Source: an uncultured Bacteroidia bacterium (lineage in GTDB: Bacteria; Bacteroidota; Bacteroidia; Bacteroidales; F082). From it: a DNA stretch of 64,000 nucleotides. The first letter of the stretch is position 1. The number at the start of each line of letters is the position of its first letter. The notes beneath the pieces are model-generated. The model worked only from the letters and a program-made list of their open reading frames with translations, made no database searches and was not told the origin of the DNA. Shown piece by piece: positions 1-8,299 of the stretch. A program made the translations under genes and the position numbers. The DNA is taken from assembly GCA_902800965.1 (NCBI GenBank), contig CADCGK010000002.1, positions 248,001 through 312,000 of the forward strand, given 5' to 3'.

Positions 1-2
1 TT

Positions 3-1478
3 AAGGTGTTTGACGTGTTCTCATGGATTGGCAACCAGATGACTGGCACCAACCGTTTTAGTGTGGATACCATCCTGCTACCTGTAGGCATCTCGTTCTA
101 TACCTTCCAGGCCATCAGCTACATCATGGATGTGTATCGCAAGCGCATCGAGCCCGTGCGGAACATCCTCGACTTCGGCTTCTATGTCAGCTTCTTCCCC
201 CAGCTGGTCGCCGGTCCTATCGTCAGGGCTAACGAGTTCATTCCCCAGCTGCACAAGAAGTATTTCCTGAGCCGGAAACAGTTTGGCATCGCCGTGTTCT
301 GGATCATGAACGGCTTGGTGAAGAAGATTGTGTTGAGCGACTATATCGCGGTGAATTTCATCGACCGTGTCTTTGAGGATCCGCTGCTGTACTCGGGATT
401 TGAGAACCTCTGCGCCTTGTTTGGCTACTCCTTGCAGGTGTATGCCGACTTCTCGGGATATACCGACATCGCCATTGGCGTGGCCATGCTGATGGGCTTC
501 TATCTGCCCAAGAACTTCAACTCGCCCTACAAGGCCAAAAGTCCCGGTGAGTTCTGGAAACGCTGGCACATGTCGCTTTCCCGTTGGTTGCAGGATTATC
601 TTTACATCCCCTTGGGCGGCAACCGCAACGCCACTTTCGGTTCGTTCTGCATCATCATCATGATCGCCGCCATTGCCGTGTTCTTGAGCGGCAGCTGGTG
701 GGTCGGTCTGGGTGTGCTGGTCCTCGCCCTCATCATCGCCTTGGTGGCCATCTTCAAGCCTGAGAAACGAAAGAAGATCACCACCAACATCAACGCCATG
801 GACACCATGCTGTTGGGTGGACTTTGGCATGGCGCCTCATGGAATTTCATGATCTGGGGTGGCTTGAACGGCATCGGCATGATCTTCTACAAGTTCTGGA
901 AAGACTGGAGTAACGCCACCAGGACACTGTTCATCCTCTTGGTCACCATCACCTTGAGGCTGCTGAGCATTTACGTGCCACAGCCCGTGTTCAGCATGTT
1001 CTTCGTGTGGTGCTTCATCATCCTTATCGGAAACATCATCAGGTTGTTATATCATCTGATTTTCAAGAAGAAAGCAGCCACAGACGCTTTCAAATGGCTA
1101 GCGAATGCTTGGGCAATCTTCCAGACCTTTACCTTCATCACCTTCACCCGTCTGTTCTTCCGCAGCGGCTCCAACCTCGACCCTGCCGAAGCCAATGAAA
1201 CGGCTTGGAACACCGCCAAACACATGGTCAACCAGATCGGCAGTCACTGGGATCTCAGCAAGATTGGCGACATGGCATGGCAGTACCGTAATGTGTTTTT
1301 GATGATTGTCTTAGGAATGGTGATCCACTGGCTACCAGAGAACTTCAAGCGCCGTTATCGCATCTGGTTCGCCAAGATGCCATTGCCATTGATGGTGGTT
1401 GTCTGCGCCCTGATTGTTTTCGTGATCTATCAGTTCATCACCGCCGACTTGCAGTCGTTTATCTACTTCCAGTTCTAA
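3..1478 (+). CDS. MBOAT family O-acyltransferase (AlgI/DltB-like), 5' truncated by window edge
   Basis: Integral membrane O-acyltransferase of the MBOAT family, which moves acyl (commonly acetyl) groups onto extracytoplasmic polysaccharides. The reading frame is open to the window start and the first visible residues already correspond to the family's middle N-terminal part (LLPVGISFYTFQAISYIMD), so roughly the first hundred residues lie upstream and the GTG at 6 is probably not the start. The family signature FWKRWHMSLSRWLQDYLYIP is followed by LGGNR, and the catalytic histidine of GGLWHGASWNF is encoded at 828-830. Odd: between LGGNR and GGLWHG there are about 60 extra residues with two hydrophobic stretches, where many relatives have a short loop. 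The gene overlaps the convergent gene at 1475 by 4 bp. Family certain; the polysaccharide acceptor is unknown. Confidence 0.9.
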   Translation, partial: KVFDVFSWIGNQMTGTNRFSVDTILLPVGISFYTFQAISYIMDVYRKRIEPVRNILDFGFYVSFFPQLVAGPIVRANEFIPQLHKKYFLSRKQFGIAVFWIMNGLVKKIVLSDYIAVNFIDRVFEDPLLYSGFENLCALFGYSLQVYADFSGYTDIAIGVAMLMGFYLPKNFNSPYKAKSPGEFWKRWHMSLSRWLQDYLYIPLGGNRNATFGSFCIIIMIAAIAVFLSGSWWVGLGVLVLALIIALVAIFKPEKRKKITTNINAMDTMLLGGLWHGASWNFMIWGGLNGIGMIFYKFWKDWSNATRTLFILLVTITLRLLSIYVPQPVFSMFFVWCFIILIGNIIRLLYHLIFKKKAATDAFKWLANAWAIFQTFTFITFTRLFFRSGSNLDPAEANETAWNTAKHMVNQIGSHWDLSKIGDMAWQYRNVFLMIVLGMVIHWLPENFKRRYRIWFAKMPLPLMVVVCALIVFVIYQFITADLQSFIYFQF

Positions 1479-2110
1479 TCTTTCAGTTTTCCTTTCTCCA
1501 CCGCCCGGTTGTAGAACCTTCTTCGCAACCTGGAATCGATGGGGTAGCAATCGAAATCTCCACTATGGAGGTCGCAATCGAAGAACGTGTCGATCTGTGA
1601 GATGAACAAATGATCGTAACGGATTTTCTTGCTTTGTTGGGCATCCATCATGAAACCGATGATCTCTTCGACTTCGTCGGCCACCAAGTCATATTTCGTG
1701 AAGACATACAGGCCAAATTCCTTGAAGTCCCCGTAAAAACCATTGTCGATCTTCCACATCTTGCTCTCGAGGATGCGTTTCATCGGCAACGCCAATGCCC
1801 AGTAGTTGTATTCGTTGGAGCCCACAGTGTAGTTCATGCCCAGACCGTAAGAATAGCCGCTTTCTTGGATCTTCAGCAGGTCTTCGTTGACCTCTTTCAC
1901 TGGACGGCCAGCCATCTCGTTGATGAGCGAGTTGGCCACGTTCCTGTCCTCGGTGATGGCACGCGTCACCTCGATACCGATGCCTTGTGCTACATCCTGC
2001 AAGTCCGGACGGTCGGCGTTGACCAAGTGCGAGTAACGCTTGCCAAGCAGCGACCGTAGCGAGCACATCGCATAACGTTCAAAGAAACAAGTGTCGAATT
2101 TAGGCTCCAT
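1475..2110 (-). CDS. hypothetical protein, possible PD-(D/E)xK-like nuclease fold
   Basis: Cytoplasmic protein of 211 residues without signal peptide or membrane segment. I do not recognise a named family with certainty. The stretch NADRPDLQD...GIGIEVTRA (about residues 31-51) places two aspartates ahead of a beta-strand-like GIEVT. This resembles the D...ExT core seen in some PD-(D/E)xK nuclease-like proteins, but that is a guess from pattern only. The C-terminus is rich in Arg/Lys (SRLRRRFYNR). It starts 14 bp after the stop of the nitroreductase on the same strand, so the two are probably co-transcribed from the promoter near 2791. Its 3' end overlaps the convergent MBOAT gene. Confidence 0.6.
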   Translation of the reverse strand: MEPKFDTCFFERYAMCSLRSLLGKRYSHLVNADRPDLQDVAQGIGIEVTRAITEDRNVANSLINEMAGRPVKEVNEDLLKIQESGYSYGLGMNYTVGSNEYNYWALALPMKRILESKMWKIDNGFYGDFKEFGLYVFTKYDLVADEVEEIIGFMMDAQQSKKIRYDHLFISQIDTFFDCDLHSGDFDCYPIDSRLRRRFYNRAVEKGKLKD

Positions 2111-2124
2111 AGGTCAACCTTAAA

Positions 2125-2766
2125 TCATTGAATAATCAATTGTTCCCAGCGGATTTTCGGAACGAATTGCGTCCCTTTGTCGTCGCGGTAATAAGCCAGC
2201 TTCTCCCCTTCGTCAACAGGTTGCAGCTTGATTTTCTCATTGCCTTTTCCGATGGCGAGGATCAGCAAGGGCTCGTAGGGCAGGTTGAACGCTTCTGTGA
2301 TCTTAGCCTTGTTGAAGGCTCCTATCATGATGCCATTAAGTCCCATCTCCGTAGCCTTCAGCAACATGCTCTGCGCTGCGATGCCGAGGTCGATATCCAC
2401 AAACTTGTTTTCAGCGATGGTCGAGCAGATGATGATGAAGGCGTTCGGCTCCGTTCCTTCGAAAGGCAGATGCAATTCCGGCAAGAGGCCTCCCAATTTC
2501 ATGTTTTGGACGATGTGTTCGGCGCCTGTCTCCTGGGTGACAAGCTTGAAACGCAGCACCTGTTGGTTCTTCGCCGAGGCGATCTTGGTGTTCACTGCAA
2601 CAATGCGTTCCAGCATCTCCTGTTTTACCACAAAGTCTTTCTTGTAACCCCGGAAGCTGCGGTTCTTCTCCATCAGCGATTCCAATGAAGCATGTTTGAT
2701 CACGGTCTTTTTGCCGCCTTTCCCAAAGACCTCTTCATAACGTTTTTCCAAATATCCGTCAGCCAT
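2125..2766 (-). CDS. nitroreductase family protein
   Basis: FMN-dependent nitroreductase-like oxidoreductase, about 213 residues. The N-terminal part LMEKNRSFRGYKKD has the arginine-rich SxRxF phosphate-binding signature of the family. The central DIDLGIAAQSMLLKATEMGL and the GMIGAF-like turn are the usual helix and FMN loop, and ILAIGKGNEKI is the family's C-terminal strand. The start ATG at 2766 is chosen because the upstream alternative at 2793 lies inside the minus-strand -7 box (2798-2791), so it could not be translated from that promoter. Probably first gene of a two-gene unit with the hypothetical protein at 1475-2110. The substrate cannot be told from sequence. Confidence 0.85.
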   Translation of the reverse strand: MADGYLEKRYEEVFGKGGKKTVIKHASLESLMEKNRSFRGYKKDFVVKQEMLERIVAVNTKIASAKNQQVLRFKLVTQETGAEHIVQNMKLGGLLPELHLPFEGTEPNAFIIICSTIAENKFVDIDLGIAAQSMLLKATEMGLNGIMIGAFNKAKITEAFNLPYEPLLILAIGKGNEKIKLQPVDEGEKLAYYRDDKGTQFVPKIRWEQLIIQ

Positions 2767-2790
2767 AGTCTGATTTACAATTCGTTCGAG

Positions 2791-2818
2791 CAAAGATAGG
2801 AAAAATCATTAAATTTGC
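2791..2818. promoter_or_regulatory. divergent pair of Bacteroidetes -7 boxes
   Basis: On the minus strand TATCTTTG (2798-2791) precedes the nitroreductase start by about 25 bases. On the plus strand TAAATTTGC (2810-2818) immediately precedes the rhamnosidase ATG at 2823, implying a very short leader. Both fit TAnnTTTG. The -33 elements are weak. Confidence 0.65.
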
Positions 2819-2822
2819 ACCT

Positions 2823-5552
2823 ATGAAACGCACTATAATTCTCATTCTATCTTTGCTTTGCCTGGTATCATGCGGCAAAATCGAGGTCAGCTTCGTCAAT
2901 CCCAAGGTGGAGCAACAATTCAAGCCACAAGCGTTGGCCACTGCGCAGCCACGTTTTAGCTGGAACTATGGTACCGAAGCTGAAAACGTGATCCAAACGA
3001 GCTATCGTATTCTTGTAGCATCCACGTTGGAAAACGCTCAGAAAGGCTTTGGCGATCTATGGGATTCCAAAGAAGTGCCGTCAAATCAGATGCTCTATAT
3101 CCCATACGAAGGGAAGGCCTTGAAAAGCCGTGACAAGGCTTTCTGGAAGGTGATCGCTACCGTCACAAGCAATGGCAGCCATAGGACGAGAATTGAAAGC
3201 GAGGTCCAATCTTTTGAGATCAGCCTATTAGATCCAAACGATTGGCAAGCAAAGTGGATCGGTTATGAGTTTGACGACGATATCTTGACAGGGCACACCC
3301 GACTGGCTGCACGCTATCTCCGCAAGGAGTTCGAGTTAGCTGCAGCCATCAGCGAAGCTAGGCTTTACGTCAGCGGCATGGGTGTGTACAGTGCTTATTT
3401 GAACGGTGCTGAGATTGCTCCCGAGGAACTTCTGAAGCCGACGCTTTCATGGTATCCAAAACGGGTATATTTCAACACCTACGATGTGACTGAGATGCTC
3501 CATGAAGGCGAAAACGCCATCGGCATCATCCTTGAAGGGGGACGTTTTTCGACCATGCGCAACACTCCCAGTCCCAACGGCTGGGATGGGACCGAGTACA
3601 TCCCGAGTTTCGGCACTCCAAAATTATGCTTTCAGCTTGAAATCACATATCAGGACGGGCATAAAGAGATGATCGTTAGCGATGAATCTTGGAAGATCAC
3701 CAACCGTGGTCCCATCCGAACCGCTAATGAATACGATGGCGAGACCTACGACGAGAATTATGAACTTGGCGATTGGACCTCGACTGGCTATGATGATACC
3801 GATTGGCTCCAAGCCGAACTGGTAGAAGCCCCTGAAGGCCAGCTCAGCCCACAACCCAATCCCAACATCACCGTGATGGAAAAGTTGAAGCCAATAGTGC
3901 TGTTCCAAAAAGGCGACAAATGGATGCTCGACATGGGACAGAACATGGTGGGCTTCATCGACATGAAGCTTCATGACCAGCAGCCTGGCGATACCATCAC
4001 CCTTCGTTTCGCCGAGCTCCTCACTCCAGACAGTCTGCTTTACACCGCCAACCTCCGTGGAGCAGAGTGCACGGACAGGTATGTCATTGCGAGTGGTAGT
4101 CGTCGCAATGACGATTATCACCCCTCTTTTGTCTATCACGGATTCCGATATGTTGAAATATCAGGTTTGAGAGAAAAACCATCTATCGACGACTTCGAAG
4201 GTTGGGTAATCTACGATGAGATGCCCACCACGGGCTCGTTCGATTGTTCCAACGAAGTCATCAACGCCGTATATCACAACGCCTATTGGGGCATCCGAGG
4301 CAACTACCGCAGCATGCCCACCGACTGTCCCCAGCGCGACGAGCGCATGGGCTGGACAGGCGACAGGACGACGGGCAACTACGGCGAGTCCTACATCTTC
4401 AACAACCATCAACTCTATGCCAAATGGCTCGCCGATGCCGAAGACAGCCAATGGGACAATGGCTCTTTGCCCAATGTGATTCCGCCCTACTGGCGCGGCT
4501 ACACCGACAACCTCACCTGGCCAGGTGCCGTGATCACCGCCACCGATATGCTCTATACCCGATTTGGCGATGCGCAACCTATCCGCCAGCATTACGATGC
4601 ATGGAAAAAGTGGCTGCTGCACATCAAAGGCTACATGAAAGACGGCATCATCCACCGCGACACCTACGGCGACTGGTGCATGCCGCCAGAATCGCTGGAG
4701 ATGATCCACTCCAACGACCCCAAACGCATCACCGACAGCCCCCTGCTTTCCACCCCCTTCTACTGCTATCTCTGCGGCAAGATGGCCAAGTTTGCCGAAG
4801 CACTTGGGAAGACCGATGACGTCGCTTTCTTCAATGAAGAAATCAACAACAGCACCGCCGCCTTCAACCAAAAATACTTTAACTACACCGACTGCCATTA
4901 CGGCAACAATACCATTACCGCCAACATCCTACCCCTGTGGTTCGGCATGGCGCCTATGGACTTAAGAGAACAGGTTTTTGCAAGTATCGTTGACAAAACC
5001 GAGAACGAATGTGGGGGGCATGTCTCCACTGGTGTAGTCGGCATCCAACAGCTGATGCGCTGCCTCACCGAGTTCGGGCGTGGGGACCTCGCCTTGAAGA
5101 TTGCGTCCAACGACACCTATCCCAGTTGGGGCTACATGGTCCGCAATGGCGCCACCACCATCTGGGAGTTGTGGAACGGCAACACCGCCGATCCCGCCAT
5201 GAACAGCGGCAACCACGTGATGCTCCTCGGCGACCTCATCCTTTGGGAATATGAATACCTCGCTGGCATCCGTGTCGATTATTCGGTTATGCCATCCACC
5301 TCTAACCTCTCACCTCTAACCTCTCACCTTACACTAAAGCCTTATCCAATAGAGGGTTTGGATTACGTCAACTGCTCCTATAATTCCGTTTCAGGCCACA
5401 TTGAAAGCCATTGGAAGCGCGATGGCAATCACTTCGAATGGGAGTTTGTCATTCCTGCAAATACCACCGCAGAGGTTTGGCTGCCTACTAAAGACGGTTA
5501 CGAGGCAAAGACATGCGGGAGCGGGAAATACCATTTATCTTCAGAACTTTAA
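2823..5552 (+). CDS. alpha-L-rhamnosidase, GH78 family lipoprotein
   Basis: Glycoside hydrolase releasing terminal alpha-L-rhamnose from plant or microbial glycans. Residues 1-17 are a lipoprotein signal with lipobox LVSC and acylated Cys17, so the enzyme is membrane-anchored. An N-terminal beta-rich domain is followed by the jelly-roll rhamnosidase module (YLRKEFEL...ARLYVSGMGVYSAYLNG, about residues 155-235). The (alpha/alpha)6 catalytic domain carries the GH78 signature DCPQRDERMGWTGD (residues 501-514) and a second acidic site in TTIWELWNG (Glu782). The length of 909 residues is usual. Odd: near residue 827-835 the DNA has a 7-base tandem repeat encoding an inserted STSNLSPLTSHL loop just before the C-terminal beta domain. 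Stand-alone gene without SusC/SusD neighbours. Confidence 0.93.
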   Translation: MKRTIILILSLLCLVSCGKIEVSFVNPKVEQQFKPQALATAQPRFSWNYGTEAENVIQTSYRILVASTLENAQKGFGDLWDSKEVPSNQMLYIPYEGKALKSRDKAFWKVIATVTSNGSHRTRIESEVQSFEISLLDPNDWQAKWIGYEFDDDILTGHTRLAARYLRKEFELAAAISEARLYVSGMGVYSAYLNGAEIAPEELLKPTLSWYPKRVYFNTYDVTEMLHEGENAIGIILEGGRFSTMRNTPSPNGWDGTEYIPSFGTPKLCFQLEITYQDGHKEMIVSDESWKITNRGPIRTANEYDGETYDENYELGDWTSTGYDDTDWLQAELVEAPEGQLSPQPNPNITVMEKLKPIVLFQKGDKWMLDMGQNMVGFIDMKLHDQQPGDTITLRFAELLTPDSLLYTANLRGAECTDRYVIASGSRRNDDYHPSFVYHGFRYVEISGLREKPSIDDFEGWVIYDEMPTTGSFDCSNEVINAVYHNAYWGIRGNYRSMPTDCPQRDERMGWTGDRTTGNYGESYIFNNHQLYAKWLADAEDSQWDNGSLPNVIPPYWRGYTDNLTWPGAVITATDMLYTRFGDAQPIRQHYDAWKKWLLHIKGYMKDGIIHRDTYGDWCMPPESLEMIHSNDPKRITDSPLLSTPFYCYLCGKMAKFAEALGKTDDVAFFNEEINNSTAAFNQKYFNYTDCHYGNNTITANILPLWFGMAPMDLREQVFASIVDKTENECGGHVSTGVVGIQQLMRCLTEFGRGDLALKIASNDTYPSWGYMVRNGATTIWELWNGNTADPAMNSGNHVMLLGDLILWEYEYLAGIRVDYSVMPSTSNLSPLTSHLTLKPYPIEGLDYVNCSYNSVSGHIESHWKRDGNHFEWEFVIPANTTAEVWLPTKDGYEAKTCGSGKYHLSSEL
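5298..5328 (+). repeat. heptanucleotide tandem repeat inside GH78 gene
   Basis: Alternating ACCTCTA / ACCTCTC units with a strict 7-base period, about four and a half copies. Because seven is not a multiple of three, gain or loss of one unit would shift the frame. The encoded Ser/Leu/Thr/Pro-rich loop is not part of the GH78 core. Confidence 0.8.
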
Positions 5553-5627
5553 CCTTTTCAGACAACCTCTTTGGAATGATATTTGATTTCTTTTGACACA
5601 ATAGTTAACCATTAAATAGAAAGAAAA

Positions 5628-6044
5628 ATGAAAGCTTTACGTATTTTGATCTTGGCCTTGGCCACCATGATAGCTTCTGCCACCTCTGCCCAGGCCGTTT
5701 ACAACAGCAGCGGTTCGAGGTGTGGAACGATTGAGAGTAACGGCACAGTGCGCAATAGCTCCGGCGCCAGTGCCGGAAAGTTCGATAACGACGGCACCAT
5801 CCGCAACAGCTCGGGAGCAAGCATCGGAAAGATTGACAGCGACGGCACTATCCGCAACAGCTCAGGTTCCAGCATCGGGAAACTCGACAACGACGGCACG
5901 GTGCGAAACAGCTCCGGCTCCAGCATCGGAAAGGTTGAGAATGACGGCACTGTCCGCAACAGTTCCGGCTCCAGCATCGGCAGGGCGCAGGGCATTCCTC
6001 GCGAATGGGTAGCGGCCTATTTCTTCTTCTTCCCGTTCTATTGA
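5628..6044 (+). CDS. secreted protein of six 17-residue repeats (beta-flower-like)
   Basis: Signal peptide MKALRILILALATMIASATSAQA (about 23 residues, cleaved after AQA) followed by six near-identical 17-residue repeats of the form GTxRNSSGxSIGKxDxD, then a hydrophobic tail ending YFFFFPFY. Repeats of this kind (x-V-R-N-S-S-G-x-x-I-G) are found in small Bacteroidetes secreted proteins that I recall as five-fold beta-flower folds; that structural link is from memory, not shown here. The DNA repeats (51 bp) are also highly alike, so recent duplication or recombination is likely. Function unknown. It lies 75 bp after the rhamnosidase and could be co-transcribed with it or have its own promoter. 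Confidence 0.8.
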   Translation: MKALRILILALATMIASATSAQAVYNSSGSRCGTIESNGTVRNSSGASAGKFDNDGTIRNSSGASIGKIDSDGTIRNSSGSSIGKLDNDGTVRNSSGSSIGKVENDGTVRNSSGSSIGRAQGIPREWVAAYFFFFPFY

Positions 6045-6056
6045 CCTCACCCCCAG

Positions 6057-6141
6057 CCCCTCTCCTCGAAGGAGAGGGGAGTAGCCGACTCTACTTATTA
6101 AAAATAATCTCGAAGGAGAGAGGAGTAGCCGACTCTACTTA
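6057..6141. repeat. palindrome plus duplicated GGAGAG...TCTACTT repeat
   Basis: CCCCTCTCCT (6057-6066) and AGGAGAGGGG (6070-6079) form a perfect 10-bp stem with a CGA loop. The segment starting CTCGAAGGAGAGGGGAGTAG at 6065-6097 recurs with one mismatch at 6109-6141, so the right half of the palindrome has been duplicated in tandem. It looks like a mobile or REP-type intergenic repeat. It follows the stop of the repeat protein. Confidence 0.75.
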
Positions 6142-6146
6142 AAAAT

Positions 6147-6175
6147 AAAAAAGATCCAGTAATGGGTCTTTTTTT
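6147..6175 (+). terminator. rho-independent terminator
   Basis: AAAAAAGATCC and GGGTCTTTTTT form an A/T-flanked stem (one G-T pair) around a six-base loop, followed by further Ts. It ends the rhamnosidase/repeat-protein transcript before the AbrB promoter. Confidence 0.8.
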
Positions 6176-6197
6176 CTTGTATTTATGGAAAAAAGTG

Positions 6198-6206
6198 TAT
6201 TTTTGC
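6198..6206 (+). promoter_or_regulatory. Bacteroidetes -7 box for abrB-like operon
   Basis: TATTTTTGC matches TAnnTTTG. It lies inside the longest possible reading frame that begins at 6185, so that start is excluded and translation should begin at ATG 6242, about 30 bases after the expected transcript start. Confidence 0.65.
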
Positions 6207-6241
6207 AGAAAAATATGAATTTTCACACAAATCAAACTAAC

Positions 6242-6445
6242 ATGTTGGAAGAACAAGGAAAATACATTTTCGGGGTCGTCAAAGTGGGCGACCGCGGACA
6301 GATTGTAATCCCCAAGGATGCCCGTGAGATCTATGGCATCAAGGCAGGCGACAGTTTATTGATTCTCGGTGACAAGAAAGGCATGGCAGTGCTGAAAACC
6401 GAGGTGTTTCAAGACAAAATCAACGAAGTTTTAGGGGAGGATTAA
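6242..6445 (+). CDS. AbrB/SpoVT (MazE-like) DNA-binding domain protein
   Basis: Protein of 67 residues consisting almost wholly of one swapped-hairpin AbrB domain: KVGDRGQIVIPKDAREIYGIKAGDSLLILGD carries the hallmark RGQIVIPKDAR strand and the GD turn. Such proteins bind DNA as dimers and act as transcriptional regulators or antitoxins. No toxin gene follows; instead an acyltransferase starts 2 bp after its stop, so it more likely regulates its own operon. Start at 6242 chosen because the -7 box at 6198-6206 removes the two upstream options at 6185 and, by leader length, 6215. Confidence 0.85.
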   Translation: MLEEQGKYIFGVVKVGDRGQIVIPKDAREIYGIKAGDSLLILGDKKGMAVLKTEVFQDKINEVLGED

Positions 6446-6447
6446 GG

Positions 6448-7578
6448 ATGGAACGCAAGCATTTTTTGGACAACATCCGTTGGGTGACAGTGTTGTTGGT
6501 ATTATTTTACCACGTCATCTATTTCTACAATGCCAAAGGCGTGTTCGGCGGCATCGGCGGTTTCTATGAGGACCAGCCTTGGGACTGCATCATGTCGATG
6601 CTCTATCCCTGGTTTATGATGTTGCTGTTTGTGGTGGCCGGCATCAGTTCGAAGTATGCGCTCGACAAACAGACCAACGGGCAGTTCATCAAGAGTCGCA
6701 CACGTAAGTTGTTAGTTCCCGCCACGATAGGCCTTTTGGTGTTTCAATGGATGACAGGCTATTTCAACACCCAGGTGGCTGGCGTGGATGTCTTGACCGC
6801 AGTCCCTCAACCCGTCAAGCACGTTCTTCGAGCCTTTAGCGGCATCGGACCTCTTTGGTTCATCCAGGATTTATGGCTGTTTTCACTGGTTCTTGTATTG
6901 ATAAAAGTCATTGAGAAAGGCAAGCTGCACAACGCAATTGGCAAACTATTCCAAAAAGAATCCATGGGGCTTACCATCGCGCTGGTAGTGGTCGGTTACC
7001 TTTTCGTTTGGGCAGGTGCCCAGTGCTCCATCTCCCATCCTAATCCCGAGAGTGCCGACGGCTTGTGGAACCTCTATCGGCCCTTGGCTTATTTTGTACC
7101 TTTCTTATTGGGATATTTCGTCTTTTCACACGATGCCGTACAAGAACGACTTGCCAAAATGCACCTTCCCTTGCTGATGCTCGCATTGGTCACAGGCGCC
7201 TATTTCACCATCGTAATGTATGGCAAAAACGACACCGATCCCATCGTGCTGAAAGGCTGGCTCTGTAACCTCTTCGCCTGGTTTGCCATCCTCGCCATGC
7301 TAGGCTGCTTCAAGTCTTGGGCCGACAAGACCAGTCCGTTTGCAACCTACATGACGCGCTCCAGCTATGGCATCTATATCGTCCATTATCTAGTGATCGC
7401 CTCCTTCGGTTACATGATGAAAATGTACACTAACTTGGCACCATGGATGATGTACGTCATCCTCTTCTTTGCCGTCATGTTGCTCTCGCCCGCGATCTAT
7501 GAAATCCTCCGGAGGATCCCGTTTGTGAGGTGGTGTGTTTTGGGGGTTAAGAAGACAAAAGTAAGAAGTAAGAAGTAA
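6448..7578 (+). CDS. acyltransferase 3 family membrane protein
   Basis: Multi-spanning membrane acyltransferase of 376 residues. The N-terminal LDNIRWVTVLLVLFYHVIYF contains the family's catalytic-site histidine in the first transmembrane helix (FYHV). About ten hydrophobic segments follow, including GPLWFIQDLWLFSLVLVLI and YGIYIVHYLVIASFGY, both typical of Acyl_transf_3 proteins that modify cell-surface sugars or lipids. Second gene of a compact operon, 2 bp after the AbrB-like gene. The last codons (KVRSKK) are formed by a 7-base tandem repeat that runs past the stop, so the C-terminal tail is probably repeat-derived. Acceptor unknown. Confidence 0.88.
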   Translation: MERKHFLDNIRWVTVLLVLFYHVIYFYNAKGVFGGIGGFYEDQPWDCIMSMLYPWFMMLLFVVAGISSKYALDKQTNGQFIKSRTRKLLVPATIGLLVFQWMTGYFNTQVAGVDVLTAVPQPVKHVLRAFSGIGPLWFIQDLWLFSLVLVLIKVIEKGKLHNAIGKLFQKESMGLTIALVVVGYLFVWAGAQCSISHPNPESADGLWNLYRPLAYFVPFLLGYFVFSHDAVQERLAKMHLPLLMLALVTGAYFTIVMYGKNDTDPIVLKGWLCNLFAWFAILAMLGCFKSWADKTSPFATYMTRSSYGIYIVHYLVIASFGYMMKMYTNLAPWMMYVILFFAVMLLSPAIYEILRRIPFVRWCVLGVKKTKVRSKK

Positions 7579-7580
7579 GA
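7560..7580 (+). repeat. heptanucleotide tandem repeat at gene end
   Basis: Three units of AGTAAGA in a row. The array encodes the final residues and stop of the acyltransferase and reaches to 3 bases before the next ATG. Confidence 0.65.
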
Positions 7581-7582
7581 AT

Positions 7583-8299
7583 ATGAACAGTCCTCTATAT
7601 ACAGCTATCCTTGCTCATGCAGACCCAAGTCAGGTTGAAGGTCTTTCCCGTTTTTTCAAGACGGGGAAAGGGCAATATGGCGAGGGCGACAAGTTCTTGG
7701 GGATCAAGGTACCTGTCACCCGTGAGGTGGTGAAACAATGTTGGCAGACCACCTCGTTCGATAACCTGGAGACTTGCATCCGATCAGAATACCATGAGCT
7801 ACGTTTGGCGGCCCTGCTGGCATTGGTGCAGCTCTTCAAGCACGCCAAGAAAGATGTAGGGCTGCAAAAACAATATATTGATTTCTATCTATCTCACACT
7901 GAGTTTATTAACAATTGGGATTTGGTGGATTTATCCTGTTACGAGCTACTGGGGGTATGGCTGTTAGATAAAGACCGAACCTTGCTTTACGATCTGGCTC
8001 GGGATGGAAAGACCATTTGGGAACAACGCATCGGAATGGTAAGCACCATGCAATTTTTAAGGTATGGACAATTGGACGACACTTATGCAATCGCCGACAT
8101 CTTCTTGGCCAAGCCCAAGCCGCTTCACGACCTTCTTCAAAAGGCTGTCGGCTGGCTGCTTCGCGAAGCTGGTAAACGTGATGAGAAACGGCTAAAAGAT
8201 TGGCTCAGCGACCGCTATCAGGACATGCCCCGCACCATGCTGCGGTATGCCATTGAGAAGTTTACGGAAGAAGAACGCCAACAATTCTTGAAACCATGA
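7583..8299 (+). CDS. DNA alkylation repair protein, AlkD-like HEAT-repeat family
   Basis: Protein of 238 residues built of paired helices, matching the AlkD/DNA alkylation repair family. The N-terminal GDKFLGIKVPVTREVVKQCW, then LRLAALLALVQLFKH, NNWDLVDLSCYELLGVWLLDK and the RIGMVSTMQFLRYG segments are the usual signature order, and MLRYAIEKFTEEERQQFL closes it. Family members remove positively charged alkylated bases (3-methyladenine, 7-methylguanine) or are structural homologues. The WDLVD motif includes an aspartate and tryptophan of the DNA-facing concave surface. Third gene of the 6242-10430 operon, 4 bp after the acyltransferase and overlapping the next gene by 4 bp. Confidence 0.88.
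   Translation: MNSPLYTAILAHADPSQVEGLSRFFKTGKGQYGEGDKFLGIKVPVTREVVKQCWQTTSFDNLETCIRSEYHELRLAALLALVQLFKHAKKDVGLQKQYIDFYLSHTEFINNWDLVDLSCYELLGVWLLDKDRTLLYDLARDGKTIWEQRIGMVSTMQFLRYGQLDDTYAIADIFLAKPKPLHDLLQKAVGWLLREAGKRDEKRLKDWLSDRYQDMPRTMLRYAIEKFTEEERQQFLKP

Noticed and set aside
4161..4898. 245-residue minus-strand frame opposite the GH78 gene
   Set aside because: It overlaps the conserved GH78 catalytic domain in antisense and shows no family motif.
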